From an uncultured Clostridia bacterium (GTDB lineage Bacteria > Bacillota > Clostridia > Christensenellales > UBA3700), in NCBI GenBank assembly GCA_947646415.1, contig CANSGN010000007.1, forward strand, positions 1-64,000: a stretch of DNA of 64,000 bases, given 5' to 3'. Each line of letters starts with the position of its first letter. Within the stretch, counting starts at the first letter, position 1. The notes beneath the pieces are model-generated. The model did not search any database and was not told the DNA's origin. It saw only the letters and a program-made list of their open reading frames with translations. A program made the translations under genes and the position numbers. Below are positions 18,555 through 27,833 of the stretch, in pieces.

Positions 18555-18731
18555 GTACATGGAATAAGTATATCTATGTACATATTATATGTATATTTTA
18601 AACTAAAATGTAAGATAATGTCAACGTTATAATAAAGGTTTTGTAAACTCTTTACTTTAAGCATACAAAAATTATATATTCAAACTCAAAAAAACCGTGA
18701 TTTTGTACATAGATATACTTATTCTATGTAA
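18555..18731 (+). promoter_or_regulatory. candidate invertible promoter, copy 1 (27-bp inverted sites around 123 bp)
   Basis: Left site 18555-18581 and right site 18705-18731 are inverted copies matching at 25 of 27 bases. Each has 9-bp arms (GTACATRGA / TCTATGTAM) around a 9-bp asymmetric core, ATAAGTATA on the left and its reverse complement on the right. The 123-bp segment holds a minus-strand promoter: TTGACA (18624-18619), 18 bp, TAAAAT (18600-18595), pointing away from the gene at 18753. Inversion would place it about 80 nt upstream of that gene, reading through the right site into the RBS. A weak gene-directed TTGTAA-N17-TACAAA is also present. Confidence 0.65.
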
Positions 18732-18752
18732 GGTAAAAACGGAGGTTTTATT

Positions 18753-21700
18753 ATGACAAAACATGCACGAAAGGCAGGGAAAATAATTTTTGTATTAGTA
18801 ATTTCCTTTCTGTTAATAATGGGATGTTTATTTGCATCCGACACAATTAAGGATAAAACTGATAACGCAAATTTAGATAATATGACAAATACTTTGCAAA
18901 CAACTGCGGACGTGACGTACACTCTGCCTGGCAATTTTTCGGACAATGAGCGTATTTGGAATGAGGCGATAGATTACGCACGTGCAAATAACTCTTCAAA
19001 TGTTTTGGTAAAGTTAAATGGTAATTGGACAGCTGCGACTAATTCAACTTATGGAACATCGTTTGGCTCAGGTAGTGGTTTTAGTAATGGTAGGATATAT
19101 GTGCCAAGTGGTGCCAACATAATTTTAGATTTAAATGGTAAAACAATAGATAGAGGGTTAAGTACGCAAAGAAGTAACGGCTCTGTAATTTTTGTTGAGG
19201 GAACTTTAAGATTGATTGACAGTGGCTTTGATTCCAAAACTATTTATGATTTGAGTGATAAAACAATCATTAGTCAAATAAAAGGGGGAAAAATAACCGG
19301 TGGATATGCTAGTGAAAAACGCGGTGGTGGCGGAATTAGTGTAGATGGTGGTAAGTTTTATATGTATGGCGGTGTTATTTATGCAAACAATACATCATAT
19401 AATACTGACGGCGGTGGAATATATGGTATAAATGGTGGTGAAATAAATATTTATGATGGTCTTCTTATAAACAATAATTCTGGTCATTATGGAGGTGGTA
19501 TATTTGCCTCAAATTGTAATGTAAATATATATGGCGGTCATATTTTTAATAATAGAGCTAGCAATAACGGAGGAGGTATTTTGGCAGATGCAAAAGACCT
19601 TAAAATTACAGGAGGTAAAATTTCTTATAATTCAACATATTTTAACGGTGGAGGAATTAGCTTAAGTGGAGATAGTAGTGAGGAGGATATCGCTGTTATT
19701 CACAACTGCATAATAAGTTTTAATAAAGTTACTTATAGTACAGCCGGAGATTTGGATAATATGACAGGAGGTGCGATTAATTCAGATGGACACAAAATTG
19801 ATTTGGACGGAGTTGAGATACGAAATAATCAATCGCCTAAGGCATCAGTAATAAGCAAAATTAACCCTGAAAATAAAATTACTATTAAAAATAGCATTAT
19901 AACGGACAATAAGACAGACACTGCGGATACTTATTCCTTCGAGGTTTATCATTCTACCACTAGTACAGGTACATACATAACTTGTGGAGATAGTGTTGTG
20001 ATAACTAACAATGTAAATTCTGAAAATAAGGAAAAAAATTTATTTATTGATTTGTTTACATATAGTATAGAATTATTTGAGTATGCACCAAATACCCGTA
20101 TAGGTATTTCTTTAGCGGATGGCAAGCAAGACTTTATCCGACAACAATCTGCCGAAAATAATGAAATAATGTATTCTTTATTTTATAATGATAAAGACGG
20201 AAGTACAAAAGGCAGTGCTATACAATTTTCTCAATATAATTCAACTTACAGGTTTGTTGGAACACAACCGACAGTTGATGTTGCACAGTGGAGCTATAAA
20301 AACACAAAGCATACTGACCCTAATGAAGTTACAAATGTATCGGGAAACTATGTAGAAGTGCCATACATGGGAAGTGGTGGAACTTATACAGTTTATTGTA
20401 AAGATGCAAATGGAAGTAGTATTGGAAAAATGAAATTCCCCGACAGTACTAATTCTTTAAGTTCTATTAAATTGCAGAATGCAGGAACGTATATTTTAAC
20501 TGTAGGTGGAGAGACTGATGGTGTTAACTATACCGGTAAAAACACTTTGATTTTTAAAATAGTTCCAAAGGCAACATATCGTTCGGAAAATATTTTTCAA
20601 AATAAACAATACGGAGATGAGGAGATAAATGCAGACCGTATATATCTCTATTATTCTTATGTAGGGGCTAGATGTTATGCAAATCTTACAAATGAAATAG
20701 GTGGTTTAAATGTAGGGCTTAATGTAGATTTTATTAGTGGACCTATTACTAATTATGATGGGACTGCTGATAATAACTATAAATTGGCATTGTGGGATAG
20801 AGTTGTGATTTTTACAGTAGTACCAAAGTATTTAACAAAACCAACGGTTATAACAAATGCCTATGAATATGATGGAAATTCTCATCAAATAGAATTGAAA
20901 AACTTTGACAGTACTTATATGAGTGCTTTGCGAAGCTATACGGATGTGGGGGAATATACACAAACAATATCAATAAAATCTCCTGGGAATTGCTATTGGA
21001 GAACAGATTCGGGCAGTGCTAGCGGAACGGATACAACTACATTAACATTTAGTTGGAAGATTACTCCAAAACCGATAGAAAAACCAACCGCAGCAGATAG
21101 TAACGAATTTGTATTTAACAACGCAGAGCATACATATTTGCCAAATGGTTTTGACGCAACAACAATGGTAATAACGGATAACAAAAATACCAATGTAGGG
21201 GAATATACGGCAAAAGTTACTCCTAACTCCAACCATAAGTGGAGTGATGGCACAACTACTGCAATAGAGTTTGAGTATCGTATTATTCAGGCGGGATTTG
21301 TATTTAAAGATGGCATAAAATACGATTATCAATATATAGATAGCAATAATACTCGCCAATCTTATGGCAATAGTTTTACTCATAAAGTCAATGACGAAAA
21401 CTTAAATTTAGTAGATGGTGTGCCTAAATATATAGTGGGTAATATTCCTGTAAATACAAGTATAGAAGAATTCCTAAACAATTTGCAGAGTGATAGAAAC
21501 TTAATAAAGATATACGCAAAGGAAAGTGATATAACACCTATATATGACGGCTTGACAGGTACAAGGAGTGACTTAAGTCAAACTTTAGCAACAGGTTTTA
21601 AGGTAGAGCTTTACGAAAGTAGTGATGACGCAACTATACTTGACACAATCTACCTATCTGTATTAGGGGATATAAACGGCGATGGTAGGATAAACGCAAG

Positions 21701-22349
21701 TGACGTATCATACTTAAGACAAGTAGCAAATGACAGCACATTGCTAGAAAGTATGCCATTGGAAAGACAGTTAGCTTGTATGATAAACAACAAAGGCGGA
21801 ATAACCGAAGTAGATAGTGAGATATTGAGGAACTATATTGGCAAGGAAATAGATATAGATAAATTTATGGAAAGCGAAACTGCAAGTACAAATTCGGGCT
21901 ACACATATTTAACCTTGGATAGGGACAATATGTTACGTAAAGTGAGTGAAAGCAAAACCAATGTAATAGGTAATATATCAGTAAATACAAGTGTAGAAAA
22001 TCTTAAGACAAAACTAGCAGAAATGGGAATAAACATATCCGCAATGACAATCTACAACAGGAAAGGCTATGAAGTAACTGACAATACAGCAATAGTAGGA
22101 ACAGGCTGGAGGATAGAGGTAGGTGGAGAGGAAACATACCTATCCGTACTAGGCGACTTGACAGGAGACGGAAGAATAACCGCAGCAGATATATCCTACT
22201 TAAGAGCAATAGCAGCAAGTGATACTACAAATGTACAAGACTGCATATTACTATCTGCAATACTATTAAACAAAGGCGGAATAACTACAGCAGATAGTGA
22301 AGTGCTAAAACAATCAATCAATAAAAAGACGGATATAAACAAGTATTAA
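18753..22349 (+). CDS. large secreted beta-helix / MBG-like / double-dockerin surface protein (protein 1)
   Basis: 1198 residues. The N-terminal signal segment (about residues 8-32, ending IMGCLFAS) may be a signal peptide or a weak lipobox. Residues about 120-380 are Gly/Asn-rich right-handed beta-helix repeats (GGGIYG, INIYGGHIFNN, GGGISLSG). Residues about 690-850 look like two MBG-type Ig-like repeats, each ending in a growth such as VGEYTQTI or VGEYTAKV. Two dockerin-like modules end the protein: GDINGDGRINASDVSYLRQ near 972 and GDLTGDGRITAADISYLRA near 1133. Each has one canonical Ca2+ loop and one degenerate loop (NNKGGITEVDSE, LNKGGITTADSE). The RBS ACGGAGG lies 9 nt before the ATG. 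It lies directly downstream of the switch at 18555-18731. The product is predicted to be extracellular; its binding partner is unknown. Confidence 0.82.
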   Translation: MTKHARKAGKIIFVLVISFLLIMGCLFASDTIKDKTDNANLDNMTNTLQTTADVTYTLPGNFSDNERIWNEAIDYARANNSSNVLVKLNGNWTAATNSTYGTSFGSGSGFSNGRIYVPSGANIILDLNGKTIDRGLSTQRSNGSVIFVEGTLRLIDSGFDSKTIYDLSDKTIISQIKGGKITGGYASEKRGGGGISVDGGKFYMYGGVIYANNTSYNTDGGGIYGINGGEINIYDGLLINNNSGHYGGGIFASNCNVNIYGGHIFNNRASNNGGGILADAKDLKITGGKISYNSTYFNGGGISLSGDSSEEDIAVIHNCIISFNKVTYSTAGDLDNMTGGAINSDGHKIDLDGVEIRNNQSPKASVISKINPENKITIKNSIITDNKTDTADTYSFEVYHSTTSTGTYITCGDSVVITNNVNSENKEKNLFIDLFTYSIELFEYAPNTRIGISLADGKQDFIRQQSAENNEIMYSLFYNDKDGSTKGSAIQFSQYNSTYRFVGTQPTVDVAQWSYKNTKHTDPNEVTNVSGNYVEVPYMGSGGTYTVYCKDANGSSIGKMKFPDSTNSLSSIKLQNAGTYILTVGGETDGVNYTGKNTLIFKIVPKATYRSENIFQNKQYGDEEINADRIYLYYSYVGARCYANLTNEIGGLNVGLNVDFISGPITNYDGTADNNYKLALWDRVVIFTVVPKYLTKPTVITNAYEYDGNSHQIELKNFDSTYMSALRSYTDVGEYTQTISIKSPGNCYWRTDSGSASGTDTTTLTFSWKITPKPIEKPTAADSNEFVFNNAEHTYLPNGFDATTMVITDNKNTNVGEYTAKVTPNSNHKWSDGTTTAIEFEYRIIQAGFVFKDGIKYDYQYIDSNNTRQSYGNSFTHKVNDENLNLVDGVPKYIVGNIPVNTSIEEFLNNLQSDRNLIKIYAKESDITPIYDGLTGTRSDLSQTLATGFKVELYESSDDATILDTIYLSVLGDINGDGRINASDVSYLRQVANDSTLLESMPLERQLACMINNKGGITEVDSEILRNYIGKEIDIDKFMESETASTNSGYTYLTLDRDNMLRKVSESKTNVIGNISVNTSVENLKTKLAEMGINISAMTIYNRKGYEVTDNTAIVGTGWRIEVGGEETYLSVLGDLTGDGRITAADISYLRAIAASDTTNVQDCILLSAILLNKGGITTADSEVLKQSINKKTDINKY

Positions 22350-22408
22350 ATATAAATTTTTATACCGAAAATTTTATATGATAAAACTAATTGTACAAAC
22401 TTTTAATC

Positions 22409-22445
22409 AAAAAACGTGTCGAAAATCGGCACGTTTTTTGAAATT
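22409..22445 (+). terminator. terminator of dockerin protein 1
   Basis: Stem AAAAAACGTG / CACGTTTTTT (22409-22418 / 22430-22439) with inner C-G and T-G pairs, ending in T6. Confidence 0.85.
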
Positions 22446-22548
22446 TGCTGTTTGATAGACAAAAACGATATAAAAATAAACTGCTTAATTTAAAATTACA
22501 TTCATATCCTAAAAAGTCACACATATAATTTAGTGTGTGAGGTGAAGT

Positions 22549-23259
22549 ATGAAAAAAACAAACAAAAAAAGTTTATTAATTATCCTTTTAATAGCAGTAA
22601 TTGCGGTAATGTCCGTTTTGTTGGTCGGTTGTAATAAAGTAGACAAAAAATTGCAATCAATGCAAAACAATATCTCTTACTTTAATAATGATATGCTAAC
22701 TGCAGAAGATAGTAATTTTTATATAGAAGTTGTAGACGGCTCTCGTGAAAAGGCGTTGATAGCAGACGGCGAAGTTGGCGAAATGACAGAATATTGCACT
22801 ATAAATGTTACTCCGTTAAACCTTGATATGACAAATAAGGGGTTGACATTTAAACTTACAGGCGAGAACGGCGTTTATGAGGGCAGTTTGGAAAAAAGCA
22901 TAATAGGCATTAATTATAATGCAAATATCGAAGAGGCAACTAAGCTTGGTGCAATCAAAACGGTGACTATCATTTTAGGCGACCAAACTTTTGAGTATAA
23001 TTTGGCAAGCATTAATGCAAACGGAATCGATTACAAACAAGCGGTGGAAAGCGTATACAAAAACTGTGCCGAAGATTTGGAGGGTATGTTTGACGGCAAT
23101 CAATTTAAAAGTGAGATTTACATTAAAATTTCTTGCGATAGGTCAAAAAATCCAAAAGAATATTTTTGGTTTGTAAATGTTGTGGAAAACAGTGATAATA
23201 TGTTTTGTGCGCTTGTAGATATTCAAACAGGGGAAATTATTGCTAAAAAACATAGATAA
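22549..23259 (+). CDS. lipoprotein, unknown function
   Basis: 236 residues with signal peptide KKSLLIILLIAVIAVMSV and the lipobox LVGC (Cys near residue 28). The mature part of about 205 residues is mixed alpha/beta by composition and resembles no family I can name. It contains two similar stretches, around YKQAVESVYKNCAEDLE and IYIKISCDRS. The RBS GAGGTG precedes the ATG. The gene is a single unit between two terminators. Confidence 0.75.
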   Translation: MKKTNKKSLLIILLIAVIAVMSVLLVGCNKVDKKLQSMQNNISYFNNDMLTAEDSNFYIEVVDGSREKALIADGEVGEMTEYCTINVTPLNLDMTNKGLTFKLTGENGVYEGSLEKSIIGINYNANIEEATKLGAIKTVTIILGDQTFEYNLASINANGIDYKQAVESVYKNCAEDLEGMFDGNQFKSEIYIKISCDRSKNPKEYFWFVNVVENSDNMFCALVDIQTGEIIAKKHR

Positions 23260-23348
23260 TTGTATAAACAAAAAACGATTAAAGCCGAGGACTAAACTGC
23301 TTGGGTTTGGCAATTACAATCGGGCAGTAAACGTTTTGACGGGATTCA

Positions 23349-23382
23349 GTCAAGTAGCTTGGTGTAAGCTACTTGACTTTTT
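23349..23382 (+). terminator. terminator of the lipoprotein gene
   Basis: A perfect 12-bp stem GTCAAGTAGCTT / AAGCTACTTGAC with a 5-nt loop and T5. The 89 bases between the stop codon and the hairpin show no ORF or known RNA motif. Confidence 0.9.
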
Positions 23383-23413
23383 GCTATGTATTAAGGTAAT
23401 TTGTGATTATTTA

Positions 23414-23623
23414 TTATTTGCAGTTAAAGTTGTAGTTATTGTTATCGCAGCAATTATTATTGCAGCCACAACCACCACAGCAGCATAACCATACAATAAG
23501 TAATGGGATAATGCAACCACAACCATTGTTGCAGCTGTTACCACAGTTACCACCGCAACCGCAGCAGCAGATAAGTATTAAAATAATCCAAATACATGAG
23601 CAGTTATTACCACATCCGTTCAT
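23414..23623 (-). CDS. very cysteine-rich small protein (19 Cys in 69 residues)
   Basis: Composition is Cys/Gly/Asn with two short hydrophobic strands (IWIILILI and IIPLLIVWL) separating Cys clusters such as CCCGCGGNCG and CCCGGCGCNNNCC. The RBS is perfect: AAGGAGGT 5 nt before the ATG on the minus strand. This, plus the absence of any other gene here, argues that it is real although composition alone would look like a low-complexity shadow. Similar proteins in Firmicutes are annotated as chorion-like high-cysteine proteins with no known role. Possible roles are a metal-binding or disulfide-linked coat or surface component; this is inference. Confidence 0.7.
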   Translation of the reverse strand: MNGCGNNCSCIWIILILICCCGCGGNCGNSCNNGCGCIIPLLIVWLCCCGGCGCNNNCCDNNNYNFNCK

Positions 23624-23702
23624 AACATTTACCTCCTTAAATTGTTGAGATGTTTATCTCTAGTTAATAGTACGCATATTTTTTTAAAAGTGTTACTCGT
23701 GC

Positions 23703-23731
23703 TTGACAAATTTTGTAAATTATATTATCAT
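23703..23731 (+). promoter_or_regulatory. promoter of glyQS
   Basis: TTGACA (23703-23708), a 17-bp spacer, TATCAT (23726-23731). The leader to the ATG at 23806 is only about 70 nt, and no T-box (no GGTGG specifier/antiterminator elements) is visible in it. Confidence 0.6.
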
Positions 23732-23805
23732 AATATTTGATATAAATTTTATACTTTTATAATTTTTAAATATAAATAATTTCGATATGTTTTAGGAGAT
23801 GTAGT

Positions 23806-25191
23806 ATGGGACAATTAACAATGGATAAACTCGTTGCACTTTGCAAGTCAAGGGGATTTGTATTTTCGGGCAGCGAAATTTACGGCGGACTTGCTAACAC
23901 TTGGGATTACGGCCCTTTGGGTGTGGAGCTTAAAAACAATGTTAAAAAGGCATGGTGGAAAAAGTTCGTAACCGAACAACCTTTAAATACAGGACTTGAT
24001 TGTGCAATTTTGATGAATCCTAATGTTTGGGTTGCAAGCGGACACGTAGGTGGTTTTTCCGACCCTCTTATGGACTGCAAAAGTTGTAAGGCAAGACACA
24101 GAGCGGATAATTTGATTGAAAACTACATTGCAAAACATAACTTGGATATAAATATTGCAGGTTGGACTAACGAGCAGATGGAAAAGTTTATCATTGATAA
24201 CAAAATTGCTTGTCCTGACTGTGGTAACAGCAATTTTACAGGTGTAAGACAATTTAACTTGATGTTTAAAACTTTCCAAGGGGTTAATGAAGACACTGCA
24301 AATACAGTTTACCTAAGACCGGAGACAGCACAAGGTATTTTTGTAAACTTTAAAAATGTACAAAGAACTACAAGGATGAAAGTGCCTTTCGGTGTATGTC
24401 AAATAGGTAAGAGTTTCCGTAACGAAATTACTCCCGGCAACTTCACTTTCCGTACACGTGAATTTGAACAAATGGAGCTTGAGTTTTTCTGCAAACCAGG
24501 AACTGACTTAGAGTGGTTTGAGTATTGGAGGGCATATTGCCGTGATTGGTTGCTTGGTTTAGGTATTAAACAAGAAAGATTGAAACTTCGTGACCACGAT
24601 AAGGAAGAACTGTCTTTCTATTCGAAAGCAACTACAGACTTTGAGTATTTGTTCCCATTTGGTTGGGGAGAGCTTTGGGGTATCGCGGACAGAACAGACT
24701 ATGATTTGAAAGCGCACCAAACCACAAGCGGGGTAAATATGGAATATACCGACCCTGTAACAAACGAAAAATATGTGCCTTATGTTGTAGAGCCGTCTTT
24801 GGGTGCGGACAGAATGGTATTGGCATTCCTTTGCAACGCTTATGAGGAAGAAGAGCTTGAGGGCGGAGATGTTAGAACAGTGTTGCATTTGCACCACGCT
24901 TTAGCTCCTTACAAAGTTGCTGTGCTGCCTCTTCAAAAGAAACTTACCGAAAAAGCGGAAGAAATTTATAAAAATCTTTGCAAAAAATTCAGCTGTACAT
25001 TTGACGAAACAGCAAGTATCGGTAAAAGATACCGTCGTCAAGACGAAATCGGTACTCCTTACTGCGTAACAATCGATTTTGATAGTTTGGAAGATAACTG
25101 TGTAACCGTGCGTGAGCGTGACAGCATGGCTCAAGTAAGAATTTCAATAGACGAACTTGACGAGTATTTGACAAAGAATTTGGAATATTAA
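23806..25191 (+). CDS. glyQS: glycyl-tRNA synthetase (class II homodimeric type)
   Basis: Charges tRNA-Gly. 461 residues, the archaeal/eukaryal-like alpha2 form rather than the alpha2-beta2 GlyQ/GlyS form. Class II motifs: [18 protein letters not shown] near the N-terminus, motif 2 [25 protein letters not shown], motif 3 [15 protein letters not shown] zinc-like pair of CxxC groups (CKSC near residue 90 and CPDC near 137) is present. The C-terminal anticodon-binding domain begins at about 365 ([11 protein letters not shown]). The RBS AGGAGA precedes the ATG. Confidence 0.97.
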   Translation: MGQLTMDKLVALCKSRGFVFSGSEIYGGLANTWDYGPLGVELKNNVKKAWWKKFVTEQPLNTGLDCAILMNPNVWVASGHVGGFSDPLMDCKSCKARHRADNLIENYIAKHNLDINIAGWTNEQMEKFIIDNKIACPDCGNSNFTGVRQFNLMFKTFQGVNEDTANTVYLRPETAQGIFVNFKNVQRTTRMKVPFGVCQIGKSFRNEITPGNFTFRTREFEQMELEFFCKPGTDLEWFEYWRAYCRDWLLGLGIKQERLKLRDHDKEELSFYSKATTDFEYLFPFGWGELWGIADRTDYDLKAHQTTSGVNMEYTDPVTNEKYVPYVVEPSLGADRMVLAFLCNAYEEEELEGGDVRTVLHLHHALAPYKVAVLPLQKKLTEKAEEIYKNLCKKFSCTFDETASIGKRYRRQDEIGTPYCVTIDFDSLEDNCVTVRERDSMAQVRISIDELDEYLTKNLEY

Positions 25192-25207
25192 AAGAATACA
25201 AATACGG

Positions 25208-25240
25208 AATAACTTTGGCAGTTGTCAAAGTTATTTTTTT
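25208..25240 (+). terminator. terminator of glyQS
   Basis: A 10-bp stem AATAACTTTG / CAAAGTTATT with an 8-nt loop and T5-7. Confidence 0.9.
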
Positions 25241-25308
25241 GTTTAGTAGCGATTTTTTACGGTTTTTTATGTTTAATTTATATTATAACATTAAAATTAA
25301 ATTTCGTA

Positions 25309-25338
25309 TTGACAGTAAATCGATGGGTATGTTACAAT
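25309..25338 (+). promoter_or_regulatory. promoter of the GH95 gene
   Basis: TTGACA (25309-25314), a 17-18 bp spacer and TTACAAT (25332-25338). The RBS AAGGGAG lies 8 nt before the ATG at 25382. Confidence 0.7.
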
Positions 25339-25381
25339 AAATGTGATAACAAAAAGCAGTTTGTTTAAGGGAGATATTAGT

Positions 25382-27772
25382 ATGAAAATCAATTTTGATA
25401 AATCGGCAAAATCGTTGGGGATAAATTATTTTATATCCGCAAAATCAAAAGAGATTGAGGTTTGGCAGCAAAACACTTTGCCTATAGGCAACGGAATGAT
25501 TGGCGGCAGTATATATGGCGAAGTTTTTGACGAACGCATAATTTTTAATGAAAAAACTTTGTGGAAAGGTGGACCATCTCCAAAAAGGCCGCAATATAAC
25601 GGCGGCAATTTGACTCAAAAGGACGAAAGCGGCAAAACGGTAAACGATTATTATTTGGAAGTTAAAAAATTGTTTGAACAAGGCGAGGATGATAAAGCAT
25701 CCGCATTGTGTGACAAACTTGTAGGCTTGGAAGATGGATATGGTGCTTTTCAATGCTTTGGCGAGATAAATATAAAAATGCACCACAGCTTTAAAAAGGC
25801 TAGCAACTACAATAGACATCTGTCTCTAGATAGCGCCGTTGCAGGTGTAAGTTATAGTGGGGGAAACAGCAATTTTACAAGGGAATATTTTGCATCCTAT
25901 CCCGATAAAGTTTTGGTAATTAAATTAACTGCTGACGGACAGGAAAAATTGAATTTTGACTTGTCTTTTCCATCCGCACACGGCGGTTTAAGCACTGCCA
26001 AAGCAAATAGTATAGTTACGTGCGGAAAGCTAGAAGATAACGATTTGCAATATTATGCTCGTATGGATGTTGTAACGGGTGGCAAAATTGCGGCTAACGG
26101 CGATGTCTTGAGTGTGAGCGAGGCGGAAAGCGTTGTGCTTGTAGTTGCCGCAGCTACCGACTACGCACCTATATATCCCGCTTATAGGACGGGCGAGAGT
26201 GAAGAACAACTTGCAAAAAAAGTAGACGAGATAATAGAAAAAGCTGTACAAAAGGGTTATGAACCACTAAAAGCAGAGCATATTGCCGATTATAAGCCAC
26301 TTTATGATAAAGTTAAATTTAATATTGGTGCTATAGATAGCCATATCACAACGGATAGACTTTTAAAAAAATATCGCAGTGGAATTATTAAGCCCGAGCA
26401 AAAAAGATATTTGGAAGAACTGCTTTATAATTACGGGAGATATTTGACCATTGCAACTTCAAGGTCAACGGATGTTTTGCCGTCAAACTTGCAAGGAATT
26501 TGGAACAATCGCGATAATCCGCCTTGGGGCTCTGACTATCACATGAACGTAAATTTGCAAATGAATTATTGGCCAACATACAGCACAAATCTTGCAGAAT
26601 GTGCTATTCCGCTTATTAAGTATGTGGACAGCTTGCGTAAACCGGGCAGAATTACTGCCGCGACTTATGCAGGTATTGTAAGCGAGGAAAATGAGGAAAA
26701 CGGCTTTGTTTTTCATACCCAAAATACACCTTTCGGTTGGACTTGCCCGGGTTGGGAGTTCAGTTGGGGGTGGTCGCCTGCGGCAACGGCGTGGATTTTG
26801 CAAAATGTATACGATTATTACGAATATACAGGCGATAAGGAATATTTGAAAGAAGTAATCTATCCAATGCTACGCGAGGCAAGCTTGTACTTTAAAAATA
26901 CGCTTGTGGAAGATAAAAAAACGGACAGACTTGTGACTGTTCCTGCATATTCTCCCGAACACGGACCTAGAACAATGGGTAATACATACGAGCAGTCATT
27001 GATTTGGCAGCTGTTTAACGATACTATAGAGGCCGCAAATGTTTTGGGTATCGATAGCGATTTGGTGCAGGAATTGGATGGTAAAATCGCAAAGCTAAAT
27101 CCTATTGAAATCGGCGATGACGGACAAATTAAAGAGTGGTATTTTGAAAGCAAATTAGGTAAAATCGGCGAGACTCGTCATAGGCATTTGTCGCATTTGC
27201 TAGGTTTATTCCCTGGAGATTTGATAAACAAAGACTTGCACCCCGAGTGGCTGGAGGCAGTAAAAGTTTCCTTGAACAAACGCGGGGATAAAAGCACGGG
27301 CTGGGCAATGGGGCAACGTATTAATACTTGGGCAAGGGCTTGTGACGGAGACCGAGCATATAAGCTAATTAATCAACTGTTTAAATCGGGATTATTCTCG
27401 AATATGTGGGATGCACATCCGCCTTTCCAAATAGACGGAAACTTTGGGTATACCGCGGGCGTAACCGAAATGTTGATGCAAAGCAATTTGGGATATATTG
27501 AACTTTTACCTGCATTGCCTAGTGTATGGAAAAACGGCAGTATATCGGGTATAGTAGCAAGGGGAAACTTTGAGCTATCCTTTGAGTGGCAGGACGGAAA
27601 ACTTTTAAAATTAGCTATCAAATCTAACAATGGCGGTATGTGTGCTTTAAAATTGGGCAAGACGGATGTAGTAATAAAAGACAACTTCGATACGCCGTTG
27701 GATTACTTTGTAGAAAATGACAAAATAAAATTCCTTACAACAAAAGGGATGATTTATAAAGTTTTAATATGA
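25382..27772 (+). CDS. glycoside hydrolase family 95, probable alpha-L-fucosidase
   Basis: Inverting GH95 enzymes release terminal alpha-1,2-fucose from host glycans or milk oligosaccharides; some members act on galactosides. 796 residues with the full architecture: N-terminal beta domain (LPIGNGMIGGSIYGEV, NEKTLWKGGP), (alpha/alpha)6 barrel and a C-terminal beta domain. Residues equivalent to the AfcA catalytic set are visible: the Asn pair in NVNLQMNYWP, Glu in AYSPEHGP and Asp in IDGNFGYTAG. There is no signal peptide, so the enzyme is predicted to be cytoplasmic and to act on imported oligosaccharides. The start is chosen by the RBS; an upstream in-frame GTG at 25343 lacks one. Confidence 0.92.
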   Translation: MKINFDKSAKSLGINYFISAKSKEIEVWQQNTLPIGNGMIGGSIYGEVFDERIIFNEKTLWKGGPSPKRPQYNGGNLTQKDESGKTVNDYYLEVKKLFEQGEDDKASALCDKLVGLEDGYGAFQCFGEINIKMHHSFKKASNYNRHLSLDSAVAGVSYSGGNSNFTREYFASYPDKVLVIKLTADGQEKLNFDLSFPSAHGGLSTAKANSIVTCGKLEDNDLQYYARMDVVTGGKIAANGDVLSVSEAESVVLVVAAATDYAPIYPAYRTGESEEQLAKKVDEIIEKAVQKGYEPLKAEHIADYKPLYDKVKFNIGAIDSHITTDRLLKKYRSGIIKPEQKRYLEELLYNYGRYLTIATSRSTDVLPSNLQGIWNNRDNPPWGSDYHMNVNLQMNYWPTYSTNLAECAIPLIKYVDSLRKPGRITAATYAGIVSEENEENGFVFHTQNTPFGWTCPGWEFSWGWSPAATAWILQNVYDYYEYTGDKEYLKEVIYPMLREASLYFKNTLVEDKKTDRLVTVPAYSPEHGPRTMGNTYEQSLIWQLFNDTIEAANVLGIDSDLVQELDGKIAKLNPIEIGDDGQIKEWYFESKLGKIGETRHRHLSHLLGLFPGDLINKDLHPEWLEAVKVSLNKRGDKSTGWAMGQRINTWARACDGDRAYKLINQLFKSGLFSNMWDAHPPFQIDGNFGYTAGVTEMLMQSNLGYIELLPALPSVWKNGSISGIVARGNFELSFEWQDGKLLKLAIKSNNGGMCALKLGKTDVVIKDNFDTPLDYFVENDKIKFLTTKGMIYKVLI

Positions 27773-27786
27773 TAAAAACAATTAGC

Positions 27787-27826
27787 AAAAAAAACAACTT
27801 AGCAATTAATGCTAAGTTGTTTTTTT
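27787..27826. terminator. bidirectional terminator between GH95 and the SNF2 helicase
   Basis: Stem ACAACTTAGC / GCTAAGTTGT with a 7-nt loop, A7 on one side and T6 on the other, between convergent genes. Confidence 0.92.
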
Positions 27827-27833
27827 ATGTTTT

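Noticed and set aside
18555..18731. Interpretation of the 27-bp inverted sites as ends of a 177-bp MITE
   Set aside because: Flanks are homologous at all three loci and the position relative to the gene is constant, so the copies arose by duplication, not by independent insertion; no target-site duplication is visible.
23732..23805. T-box riboswitch before glyQS
   Set aside because: The leader is only about 70 nt and lacks T-box and antiterminator elements.
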